Of a stretch of DNA of 17,081 nt, positions 7,464 through 14,407 are shown piece by piece (position 1 is the first letter of the stretch; every line of letters begins with the position of its first letter). Under the pieces are notes generated by a model that was not told the origin of the DNA, did not search any database, and saw only the letters and a list, made by a program, of their open reading frames with translations. Origin of the DNA: Pseudomonadota bacterium. Its GTDB lineage: Bacteria > Pseudomonadota > Alphaproteobacteria > Acetobacterales > Acetobacteraceae. The position numbers and the translations under genes were made by a program. The DNA is taken from assembly GCA_021798375.1 (NCBI GenBank), contig JAJZHU010000013.1:1-17081 (forward strand). The letters run 5' to 3'.

Positions 7464-8149
7464 TCGTCCAAACTGCTGCCTCCCGGTTTCTCACCGCGCC
7501 GGCGGCGCTGTTCCTGCTTGCCGCCCCCGCCGCCCATGCCGCCCATCACGAACAGGATCTGGTCGATCAGGCCCGGCTCACGCTCGACGATGTCAAACGT
7601 GATCCCGCCTTCGGCAACGCCAAACAATTGCTCCGCCGCGCCCAGGCCATATTGATCGTGCCCGCATTGATCAAAGGCGGATTCGTGGTGGGCGGCGAAG
7701 GCGGCACCGGCGTGTTGCTAACCCGCCAATTCGACCAATGGAGCCCACCGGCCTTTTACACGCTGGCCTCGGCCTCGCTCGGGTTCCAATTCGGCGCACG
7801 GAAATCAAAGCTGGTGCTGATCATCATGACCGACCGCGGCAAGCGCGCTTTCATGGAAAATCAATTCAAGCTGGGCGCCGCGGCCGGCCTGACCATCATC
7901 ACCCTCGGCAGTTCCGCCGAAGCCGCCACCTCGGGCAACTCCCCGGCCGATATCGTCGCCTGGGCCTCGTCTTCGGGTGCCTATACCGACGTTACGTTGA
8001 ATGGCTCGGTAGTCGAACCGCGCGAAGCCTATGATCGCGGCTATTACGGACGCGATGTGTCGTCGTATGCCATCGTCAGCCTGAACGAGGCAATAAACCC
8101 AGGCGCCGACGCGCTGCGGCAAAAATTGCTGGAAATGGCGGGGCCGTAA
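7460..8149 (+). CDS. Exported SYLF-domain (DUF500/Ysc84) lipid-binding protein
   Basis: A 229-residue protein with a Sec signal peptide (cleavage probably after AHA at residue ~27). The mature part is a SYLF domain: DPAFGNAKQLLRRAQAILIV, KGGFVVGGEGGTGVLLTR, WSPPAFYTLASASLGFQFGA, KLVLIIMTDRGKRAFMENQF, then KLGAAAGLTI and a C-terminal YDRGYYGRDVS segment. SYLF domains bind phosphoinositides and membranes in eukaryotes (Ysc84/SH3YL1); bacterial versions are periplasmic or lipid-associated proteins of unclear function. AAGGAA at 7449-7454 lies five bases before the ATG, which overlaps the previous stop (ATGA). Together with the two preceding genes it forms an envelope-associated module. Family membership is secure; the ligand is not known. 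Confidence 0.9.
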   Translation: MIVQTAASRFLTAPAALFLLAAPAAHAAHHEQDLVDQARLTLDDVKRDPAFGNAKQLLRRAQAILIVPALIKGGFVVGGEGGTGVLLTRQFDQWSPPAFYTLASASLGFQFGARKSKLVLIIMTDRGKRAFMENQFKLGAAAGLTIITLGSSAEAATSGNSPADIVAWASSSGAYTDVTLNGSVVEPREAYDRGYYGRDVSSYAIVSLNEAINPGADALRQKLLEMAGP

Positions 8150-8158
8150 GATTTCCTC

Positions 8159-8935
8159 ATGCGCATCATCCTGATTTCGCTGCTCCGCGCCTATAGCCGC
8201 CGCACCCTGATGCAGCAGCGGTTGCAACAACTCGGGCTTGATTTCGAAATCCTAGATGCCACCGACGGCGCCACCATCACCGACGAACAGCGCGCCCGGG
8301 TCGATCATACCGCACGCAAATGCATCACCTGCTACCCGCTCAGCGACAACGAAATCGGCTGTTATTTCAGCCATCTGCGCGCGATCGAACTGATCGCCCA
8401 CGGCCCCGATGCGATGGGCGCAATTTTGGAGGACGATGTCACCCTCGCCCCCGATCTGGCGGCGGGACTTAACGCGATCGAAGCCCGCGGCCTGCCGTTC
8501 GATGTAATCACCCTGCATCGAACCATGAAAAATGGCGAGATTTTCGCCCCCTGCGCCGAGCTTTTGCCCGATCTGCAATTGGGCCGCATCGGCTATACCC
8601 ACATGAACCTGCAAGGCTACGTGATCAGCCGCAGCGGGGCGTTACGTTTTTTGCGGCACGTCCAAGCCCGCGGCATCGGCCACGCGGTGGACAAGGAAAT
8701 GCACCGCTACTGGGCCAACGGACTCGATATTTATGGCCTGTCGCGCCCCCTGGTCACCCACGCCGACCATGGCCATTCGATCATCGATGAAACCCGCGCC
8801 CCGCGTGCGGCCTATCCGGATGCCGGCCGGCTATGCTGGAGATGGGCGCGGTTTCAAACCAAGATCATCGATTCGATCGCGAAGAGATGGGCGTTTGGGA
8901 AATATGTGAGGCAAGGCAAGGCGGCGCATCGGTAA
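8159..8935 (+). CDS. Glycosyltransferase family 25 (LOS/LPS type)
   Basis: A 258-residue cytoplasmic glycosyltransferase of family GT25, used for adding galactose or other sugars to lipooligosaccharide or related glycans. The N terminus RIILISLLRAYSRRTLMQQR matches the family's strand-1 and Arg-rich segment, followed by FEILDATDG. NEIGCYFSHLRAIELIA (64-80) and AILEDDVTLAPDL (88-100) with the EDD acidic motif follow, then a VDKEMHRYWANG block before the C-terminal PLVTHADHGHS. The start is nine bases after the SYLF stop without a clear ribosome-binding site. The 3' end faces phoB at a distance of 11 bases with no visible terminator. The donor and acceptor sugars are unknown. No other glycan genes adjoin it, so it may act on a core structure encoded elsewhere. 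Confidence 0.9.
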   Translation: MRIILISLLRAYSRRTLMQQRLQQLGLDFEILDATDGATITDEQRARVDHTARKCITCYPLSDNEIGCYFSHLRAIELIAHGPDAMGAILEDDVTLAPDLAAGLNAIEARGLPFDVITLHRTMKNGEIFAPCAELLPDLQLGRIGYTHMNLQGYVISRSGALRFLRHVQARGIGHAVDKEMHRYWANGLDIYGLSRPLVTHADHGHSIIDETRAPRAAYPDAGRLCWRWARFQTKIIDSIAKRWAFGKYVRQGKAAHR

Positions 8936-8946
8936 GAATCCACTTT

Positions 8947-9705
8947 TTAAAGTAGCTCGGTATCCAACGCATACCCCGCCGCCCGCACCGTGCGCACCAC
9001 ATCCAACTCGTCGCCCTGGTTGATCGATTTGCGCAGGCGGCGAATATGCACATCCACCGTGCGCGGCTCGACGTGAATATCCGGCCCCCACACCGCATCC
9101 AGCAATTCCTCGCGCGCGAACACCCGGCGCGGGTGTTGCAGGAAGAATTCCAGCAAGCGGAACTCGGTCGGCCCCAGATGCACGGCGCGGCCATTGCGCT
9201 GCACGCGGTGCGAGGTGAGGTCCATATCGATGTCATGGAACGACAGACGCCCCTTGGAGGGCACATTGTTGGAGCGCCGCAACAGGGCGCGGATGCGCGC
9301 CAGCAGGGCATCCATATTGAACGGCTTGGTGATGTAATCGTCGGCGCCGGTGTTCAACCCGCGCACCGCGTCCTGATCCTCGGTGCGGGCGGTGACCATG
9401 ATCACCGGCAATTCGCGGGTGGCCGGACGGCGGCGGATCTGACGGCAGACCTCGATGCCCGACATCACCGGCAGCATCCAATCCAGCAACACCAGATCGG
9501 GTTGCGCTTCGGCGATGCGGGTGATGGCTTCCTGGCCATCAGCCGCCTCATCGACGCGAAATCCGGATTTTTCCAGATTATAACGCAGCATCGTGGCAAT
9601 GGCGGCCTCGTCTTCCACCACCAACACCAAAGGTTTGGCGAGGCTGGTGTAGGATTCCGGACCCGGAGCAACCCCCTGCGCGGGGGCGTTCATGGAAAAA
9701 CTCAT
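8947..9705 (-). CDS. phoB: Phosphate regulon response regulator PhoB
   Basis: A 252-residue OmpR-class response regulator. The receiver domain holds Glu31-Asp32, the phosphoacceptor Asp75 in VLLDWMLPV, the Thr of MVTAR and the Lys of ITKPFN. The C-terminal winged helix includes LSFHDIDMDL, HLGPTEFRLLEFFLQHP, DIHVEPRTVDVHIRRLRKSI and VRTVRAAGYALD, all close to PhoB. It binds Pho boxes when phosphorylated by PhoR at low phosphate. About 22 extra residues precede the receiver domain compared with E. coli PhoB. ATG 9705 is favoured over ATG 9693 because AAGGA lies nine bases upstream, inside the end of phoU. The gap to phoU is three bases, so it is the last gene of the pst operon. phoR does not follow. 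Confidence 0.95.
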   Translation of the reverse strand: MSFSMNAPAQGVAPGPESYTSLAKPLVLVVEDEAAIATMLRYNLEKSGFRVDEAADGQEAITRIAEAQPDLVLLDWMLPVMSGIEVCRQIRRRPATRELPVIMVTARTEDQDAVRGLNTGADDYITKPFNMDALLARIRALLRRSNNVPSKGRLSFHDIDMDLTSHRVQRNGRAVHLGPTEFRLLEFFLQHPRRVFAREELLDAVWGPDIHVEPRTVDVHIRRLRKSINQGDELDVVRTVRAAGYALDTELL

Positions 9706-9708
9706 GGC

Positions 9709-10431
9709 TTATTGTTCCTTGGGACGCACAATCGCATAGGCTGAATTATCTCCCTTGGGGCGACCCTCGGGCAGCACTTCACCAGTGATGGCGTAATAGG
9801 TGACTTCGGCGATGTTGGTGGCGTGATCGCCGATGCGCTCCATATTTTTGGCCACGAACAGCAAATGGGTGCAGGGCGTGATATTGCGCGGATCTTCCAT
9901 CATATAGGTGATCAATTCGCGAAACAGCGCGTTATAGAGATCATCCACCGCCTGATCGGCGCGCCACACCTGCACCGCCTTTTCCGGCGAGCGAAGATCG
10001 ATCGCATCGATCACCAGTTTCAGATTTTCCTGCACCAGGCGCGACATATGCCCCAAGCCGCTGAGCGTGAAAGGCAGGGCGAACTGGTTCAGCACGATGC
10101 TGCGCTTGGCCACGTTGGCGGCGTAATCGCCGATGCGTTCCAGATCGCCGGTGATTTTCAGCGTCGCCACGATCTGCCGCAGGTCGCTTGCCACCGGCTG
10201 ACGCAGCGCCAGCAGACGTATCACGAACTGCTCGGCCTCCCGTTCGATCGCATCGACCGCCGGGTCTTGTTCCACCGCGCGCGTGGCGGCGGCCCCGTCG
10301 CCGTTCACCACGGCATCGGTGGCCAAGGCCACCTGGGATTCAACTAGGCCACCCATCTGAGTGACCAGATCGCGCAGCTTGGCAAGCTCATGTTCATAGC
10401 TCTTCACGATATGCTCGGCGCCGTCGTTCAT
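9709..10431 (-). CDS. phoU: Phosphate signalling regulator PhoU
   Basis: A 240-residue all-helical protein built from two PhoU repeats. Each repeat carries the metal-binding ERIGD motif: GDLERIGDYAANVAKR near residue 98, and NMERIGDHATNIAEV near residue 198, a spacing of exactly 100 residues. PhoU links the Pst transporter to the PhoR kinase, damping the phosphate response when phosphate is plentiful and restraining uptake. It acts in the cytoplasm at the membrane. AGGGG seven bases before ATG is the ribosome-binding site. It starts 11 bases after pstB and ends 3 bases before phoB, so all three share a transcript. The length and both motifs are normal for the family. Confidence 0.96.
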   Translation of the reverse strand: MNDGAEHIVKSYEHELAKLRDLVTQMGGLVESQVALATDAVVNGDGAAATRAVEQDPAVDAIEREAEQFVIRLLALRQPVASDLRQIVATLKITGDLERIGDYAANVAKRSIVLNQFALPFTLSGLGHMSRLVQENLKLVIDAIDLRSPEKAVQVWRADQAVDDLYNALFRELITYMMEDPRNITPCTHLLFVAKNMERIGDHATNIAEVTYYAITGEVLPEGRPKGDNSAYAIVRPKEQ

Positions 10432-10442
10432 CGCCGTCCCCT

Positions 10443-11261
10443 TTAACCAAATCGACCGGTTACATAGTCTTGCGTGCGCTTCTGACGCGGCGCGGTGAAA
10501 ATTTGCGTGGCGGTGCCGACTTCGACCATCTCGCCCAGATAGAAAAACGCCACCTGATCGGCGCAGCGTGCCGCCTGCTGCATGTTGTGGGTGATGATGG
10601 CGATGGTGAAATCGCGCTTCAATTCGTCGATCAATTCCTCGACCTTCAACGTGCTGATCGGATCGAGCGCGCTGGTCGGTTCATCGAGCAAAATCACTTC
10701 CGGGCGCGTGGCAATGGTGCGCGCGATGCACAAACGCTGTTGCTGCCCGCCCGAAAGCCCGATGGCGGAGGTATTCAGCCGGTCTTTCACCTCGTCCCAC
10801 AACGCGGCCTTGGTCAGCGCCCATTCAACCCGCTGATCCATATCCGCCTTCGACAGACGTTCGTGCAGCTTCACGCCAAAACGGATATTATCGGCAATCG
10901 ACATCGGGAAGGGCGTCGGCTTTTGAAACACCATGCCGATACGCGCGCGCAACGCATTGATATCCGTGCCCTTGTCCAGAATATTATACCCATCCATCAG
11001 CACTTCGCCCTCGGCGCGCTGCCCCGGATAGAGGTCGTACATGCGATTGAGCACCCGCAACAGGGTGGATTTGCCGCAGCCCGATGGCCCGATCATGCCC
11101 GTCACCTTGCAATCCGGCAGATCGAGACTGATCGATTTCAACGCCTGGTTGGCGCCATAATAAAAATCGAGATTCTTGATCGCCAAACGCGGCTCGTTTT
11201 GCGTCGCGCGTGCCTGCGATGCTGGCGCATTGATCGTCTGTTCGCTCATGGTGATACTCAT
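10443..11261 (-). CDS. pstB: Phosphate ABC transporter ATP-binding protein PstB
   Basis: A 272-residue ABC ATPase. Walker A is GPSGCGKST (58-66), the Q-loop is VFQKPTPFPMS (111-121), the signature is LSGGQQQRL (169-177), Walker B is VILLDEPTSALD (189-200), and the switch histidine is His225 in ITHNMQQAARC. The FPMSI segment and the NRMYDLYPG stretch are typical of PstB rather than other ABC ATPases. It powers phosphate import through PstCA at the inner membrane. ATG 11261 is chosen with GGGGA about ten bases upstream; ATG 11249 would shorten it by four residues. It lies 20 bases after pstA and 11 before phoU. Confidence 0.97.
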   Translation of the reverse strand: MSITMSEQTINAPASQARATQNEPRLAIKNLDFYYGANQALKSISLDLPDCKVTGMIGPSGCGKSTLLRVLNRMYDLYPGQRAEGEVLMDGYNILDKGTDINALRARIGMVFQKPTPFPMSIADNIRFGVKLHERLSKADMDQRVEWALTKAALWDEVKDRLNTSAIGLSGGQQQRLCIARTIATRPEVILLDEPTSALDPISTLKVEELIDELKRDFTIAIITHNMQQAARCADQVAFFYLGEMVEVGTATQIFTAPRQKRTQDYVTGRFG

Positions 11262-11281
11262 GCTCTCTTTGTCCCCTTCCG

Positions 11282-12175
11282 TCAGCTACGCTTACGCAAG
11301 ACGACACGCGCCAAAATATTCAAAGCCAATACGCCCGCGGTGATCAACAACGCGCCAACCCAGGCCAGTTGCACCCAGTCGTCGAAAGGCGAACTGGCAT
11401 AGCTGTAAATCGTCACCGGCAGGCTCGACATCGGTTGGGTCATATCCAACGACCAGTTCAGATTGCCGAGCGAGGTAAACAACAACGGCGCGGTCTCGCC
11501 CGCCACGCGGGCAATCGCCAGCAAGATGCCCGTCACAATCCCATCGCGCGCGGCACGATAGCAGATTTGGGTGATCGCTTTCCATCTTGGCGCACCCAAC
11601 GCCACCGCCGCTTCACGCAAGGAAATCGGCACCAGCCGCAACATATCCTCGGTGGTGCGCACCACGATTGGCACCACGATCACCGCCAACGCCACAACAC
11701 CGGCCCAACCGGAATAACCGCCCGCCGGTTCCACCATCAACCGGTAAACAAACAAGCCGATCAGGATCGATGGCGCCGACAGCAAAATATCGGAAACAAA
11801 CCGCACGGCCTCGCCCAATTTCGAATCGCGGCCATATTCGGACAGATAAGTGCCAACCAGCAGCCCAACCGGCGTTCCCAGCAACGTGCCAAGCCCGGCC
11901 TGGATAATGGTGCCGACGATGGCATTGAGCAAACCGCCGCCGTCGCCCGACGGCGCGGTGATCCTGGTGAAGACCGTCCAGTTCATCCCGCCGATGCCGT
12001 TCGACACCAAGGTGAACAGAATCGAGCCCAACAAAAACAACCCCGCCAGCGTGGCCAGCACGCACAAGGCTTCGATCAGCCTGCTTACGGCGCGGCGACG
12101 GCGCGAAAGACGCAGGGCAACACCTTGATCACGCAAAGGAAATCCGCTTGCCGTGCCGCTGTGGGTGACGTTCAT
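11282..12175 (-). CDS. pstA: Phosphate ABC transporter permease PstA
   Basis: A 297-residue inner-membrane permease with about six transmembrane helices. The first follows a strongly basic LRLSRRRRAVSRL leader. A conserved NAIVGTIIQAGLGTLLGTPVG segment opens the permease core, and the cytoplasmic EAA loop that contacts PstB is LREAAVALGAPRWKAITQI. ARVAGETAPLLFTSLGN is a PstA hallmark. It pairs with PstC to form the phosphate channel. A GTG at 12187 overlaps the pstC stop, but it lies inside the AAGGAG ribosome-binding site. ATG 12175, 11 bases downstream of that site, is therefore preferred, leaving an 8-base gap to pstC. Length and motifs are normal. Confidence 0.94.
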   Translation of the reverse strand: MNVTHSGTASGFPLRDQGVALRLSRRRRAVSRLIEALCVLATLAGLFLLGSILFTLVSNGIGGMNWTVFTRITAPSGDGGGLLNAIVGTIIQAGLGTLLGTPVGLLVGTYLSEYGRDSKLGEAVRFVSDILLSAPSILIGLFVYRLMVEPAGGYSGWAGVVALAVIVVPIVVRTTEDMLRLVPISLREAAVALGAPRWKAITQICYRAARDGIVTGILLAIARVAGETAPLLFTSLGNLNWSLDMTQPMSSLPVTIYSYASSPFDDWVQLAWVGALLITAGVLALNILARVVLRKRS

Positions 12176-12183
12176 GAGGCCGC

Positions 12184-13134
12184 TCACTCCTTGAACTTCG
12201 GCCGCAGCAACAGGCGCGAAATGGTCAGCACGATGAACGAAATCACGAACAGGATAAAACCAAGCGCCAGCAGCGACGCCAACTTCAGACTGCCGGTTTC
12301 GCTTTCGCCAAATTCCAGCGCCACCAGCGAAGCAATGGTATTGCCCGAATTGAACAGGCTGGGCGTGATGCGATTGGCATTGCCGATCACAAACGTCACC
12401 GCCATCGTCTCGCCCAAGGCACGCCCCAGCCCCAACATGATCCCGCCAACCACCGCATTCTTGGTGTAGGGAAAAACCACCGAACGCACCACTTCCCAGG
12501 TGGTGCAGCCCACGCCGTAAGCCGATTCCTTGTAAACCGCCGGCACAGTGGCGAACACGTCGCGCATCGTCGCACCGATGAACGGAATGACCATCACCGC
12601 CAAAATGAACGCGGCGGTAAAGATCCCGGTCCCGAACGGCGGACCGGCAAATAATCTATCCATCACCGGCACATGGTGAAAACCGGCGATCATTGCCGGT
12701 TCGAAATGGGTGGACATGAACGGCACCACGACAAAAAAGCCCCACATGCCGTAAATGATCGAAGGCACCGCCGCCAACAGCTCGATCGCCGTGCCCACGG
12801 GGCGACGCAGCCAGCCGGGCGCGAGTTCAGTCAGATAAAACGCAATGCCGAAGGAAACCGGCACCGCCATGATCAAGGCCAGCACCGAGGTGACCAGCGT
12901 GCCATAAACCGAAACCCCGGCGCCAAAAACTTCGGTGACAGGATTCCAATTGGTCGAGATGAGAAAACCCGGTCCAAACGCACGAAAGGCCGGCCAGCCG
13001 CCAACCGCCAAAATCACGATAATCGAGCCGAGCAGCATCAGAATAAAAATTGCCGCGGCACGGGTCAGACCAGCAAAGATCCGATCACCCCATCTGGCAT
13101 TGGGAATAGAATTTCGGGCGATGGATGGCGGCAC
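12184..13134 (-). CDS. pstC: Phosphate ABC transporter permease PstC
   Basis: A 316-residue inner-membrane permease with about six transmembrane helices and the usual periplasmic insertion (STHFEPAMIAGFHH region). Family blocks are GTLVTSVLALIMAVPVSFGI, ELLAAVPSIIYGMWGFFV, the EAA loop KESAYGVGCTTWEVVRSVVF, and LGLGRALGETMAVTFVIGN, which closely match other PstC proteins. It forms the phosphate pore with PstA. The frame extends to TTG 13152, but GAGGAG at 13140-13145 lies inside that extension and exactly five bases before GTG 13134, so GTG 13134 is the likely start. A hairpin lies between it and pstS and may set lower expression than pstS. Confidence 0.94.
   Translation of the reverse strand: MPPSIARNSIPNARWGDRIFAGLTRAAAIFILMLLGSIIVILAVGGWPAFRAFGPGFLISTNWNPVTEVFGAGVSVYGTLVTSVLALIMAVPVSFGIAFYLTELAPGWLRRPVGTAIELLAAVPSIIYGMWGFFVVVPFMSTHFEPAMIAGFHHVPVMDRLFAGPPFGTGIFTAAFILAVMVIPFIGATMRDVFATVPAVYKESAYGVGCTTWEVVRSVVFPYTKNAVVGGIMLGLGRALGETMAVTFVIGNANRITPSLFNSGNTIASLVALEFGESETGSLKLASLLALGFILFVISFIVLTISRLLLRPKFKE
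12187..12192 (-). promoter_or_regulatory. Ribosome-binding site for pstA
   Basis: AAGGAG on the minus strand straddles the last codons of pstC. It overlaps the alternative GTG start at 12187 and sits 11 bases before ATG 12175, which argues for the ATG. Confidence 0.6.
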
Positions 13135-13139
13135 GGAAA

Positions 13140-13145
13140 CTCCTC
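13140..13145 (-). promoter_or_regulatory. Ribosome-binding site that sets the pstC GTG start
   Basis: GAGGAG on the minus strand lies five bases before GTG 13134. It would be inside the coding sequence if the upstream TTG at 13152 were used, so it decides the start. Confidence 0.75.
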
Positions 13146-13157
13146 GGATCAAGCATT

Positions 13158-13192
13158 ATACATCTGACCGGGGAATGCCCGGCCAGATGTAT
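13158..13192 (-). promoter_or_regulatory. 15-bp hairpin between pstS and pstC
   Basis: On the minus strand ATACATCTGGCCGGG, a five-base loop CATTC, and CCCGGTCAGATGTAT form a 15-bp stem with one G-U pair in RNA. It lies about ten bases after the pstS stop and before the pstC ribosome-binding site. No U-run follows it in the operon direction, so it does not look like a simple intrinsic terminator. It more likely shields the pstS message from 3' decay or partially attenuates transcription, giving more PstS than membrane components. The T5 run is on the opposite strand. Confidence 0.8.
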
Positions 13193-13201
13193 TTTTGCAA
13201 G

Positions 13202-14251
13202 CTACTTCCAGATGGCGGCGCCATCCGGACCCTTGATCGAAGCCGTCCAACCCTTGCGGATGGCGGCTTCCACCGTGGCGGGGAGCGGGATGTAATACAG
13301 GCTGCTCGCCGCATCGGCGCCCTTGGCGAAACCATAATCGAAGAACTTCATCACCGCCAGTGACTTGCCGGCGTCTTTCGGATCTTCCGGCAGCAACGCA
13401 TAGGTCGCCGAAACGATCGGCCAAGACTTGGCGCCCTGGGTATTCAACATATTGGCAACGAAGTTTTTGGCATGTTTCCAATCGGCATTCGACGCCGCCA
13501 TTTGAAACGATTCCGGAGTCGCGATCAAATAAGCCCCAGCCGCGTTCTGCAACTTGGTGGCCACCAGCGTGTTCTTGGCGGCATACACATATTCCACGTA
13601 ACCAATGCCACCCTGAACATTCTTCACGGTGCCAGCCACGCCTTCATTGCCCTTGGCGCCGGCGCCAAGCGACCAGCTTACCGAAGTCGCGAAACCGACC
13701 TTCGATTTCCATTCCGGGCTGACCTGCGACAGATATGCCGTGAACACATAAGTGGTGCCCGAACCATCGGCGCGATGCACCGGCGCGATGGCCAGATCCG
13801 GCAATGCCACGGTGGGGTTCAATGCCTTGATCTTGGGATCGTTCCAGTTGGTGATGTCGCCAAGATAAATTTCGGCCAGCACCGGGCCGGAAAGCTTCAA
13901 CTGGTTATTGGCAACGCCGGGGATGTTCACGATGGGAACGATCGCGCCGATCGCGGTGGGGAATTGGAATTCCTTCGCAGCCGCCAATTTATCGTCGTCC
14001 ACCGGGGCATCCGACGCGCCGAAATCGACCGTGCGGGCCTTGACCTGGTTCTGACCAGCGCCCGAACCGATCGATTGATAGTTCAGATCGACGCCAACAG
14101 CCGATTTCGCACCCTGGCCCCAAGCGCCGTAAAGCGGCGCCGCAAACGAGCTGCCGGCACCCGTGATCGATTGCGCCATGGCACCGGTGGAAATACCGGC
14201 CAACATCGCCGTCAACACGAATGACGACCGGCTTGCAGAAGTGATTTTCAT
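13202..14251 (-). CDS. pstS: Periplasmic phosphate-binding protein PstS
   Basis: A 349-residue periplasmic substrate-binding protein. A Sec signal peptide ends at AMA, giving a mature N terminus near Gln27 and starting QSITGAGSSFAAPLYGAW. Phosphate-contacting blocks are GAGSSFAAP (31-39), SIGSGAGQNQ (60-69), DFGASDAPV (76-84) and HRADGSGTTYVFTAYLS (159-175). It captures phosphate and delivers it to PstCA. GAGGGG five bases before ATG 14251 is a good ribosome-binding site. It is the first gene of the operon, about 78 bases downstream of the Pho box. Length and motifs are normal for the family. Confidence 0.96.
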   Translation of the reverse strand: MKITSASRSSFVLTAMLAGISTGAMAQSITGAGSSFAAPLYGAWGQGAKSAVGVDLNYQSIGSGAGQNQVKARTVDFGASDAPVDDDKLAAAKEFQFPTAIGAIVPIVNIPGVANNQLKLSGPVLAEIYLGDITNWNDPKIKALNPTVALPDLAIAPVHRADGSGTTYVFTAYLSQVSPEWKSKVGFATSVSWSLGAGAKGNEGVAGTVKNVQGGIGYVEYVYAAKNTLVATKLQNAAGAYLIATPESFQMAASNADWKHAKNFVANMLNTQGAKSWPIVSATYALLPEDPKDAGKSLAVMKFFDYGFAKGADAASSLYYIPLPATVEAAIRKGWTASIKGPDGAAIWK

Positions 14252-14328
14252 AATGTCCCCTCAGGAATAAGCCACCAACCACGCTGGCTTCGGCTGACCG
14301 CAACCTAGTTTCCCACCGCGTCATCCAT

Positions 14329-14357
14329 GTGACAGTTAGATGAAGGTTTGATGACAG
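14329..14357 (-). promoter_or_regulatory. Pho box (PhoB-binding site) upstream of pstS
   Basis: Read on the minus strand, three 7-base half-sites are separated by four bases each: CTGTCAT, CCTTCAT and CTGTCAC, an 11-base period. The outer two match the consensus CTGTCA(T/C) and the middle one is weaker. This is one and a half tandem Pho boxes, as expected for PhoB dimers binding side by side in place of a -35 element. It ends 77 bases before the pstS ATG. I cannot see a convincing -10 element at the usual distance. Confidence 0.85.
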
Positions 14358-14407
14358 TCGCGACCCGCGGCAACGATCGGACAACGGCAACGAAATACCC
14401 GGACGAT

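Noticed and set aside
9046..9744. 232-codon plus-strand frame over phoB
   Set aside because: It is antisense to phoB, whose receiver and DNA-binding motifs are intact; no independent coding signal.
10470..11402. 310-codon plus-strand frame over pstB
   Set aside because: It mirrors pstB on the opposite strand. The translation is low-complexity basic sequence without motifs.
11369..12469. 366-codon plus-strand frame across pstA and the end of pstC
   Set aside because: It is antisense to two clear permease genes, is rich in His, Arg and Gln with no domain pattern, and arises from GC-rich codon bias.
13158..13196. Hairpin followed by T5 on the plus strand as an intrinsic terminator
   Set aside because: On the plus strand it looks like a terminator, but no plus-strand gene ends there. 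In the operon direction the stem has no U-run after it.
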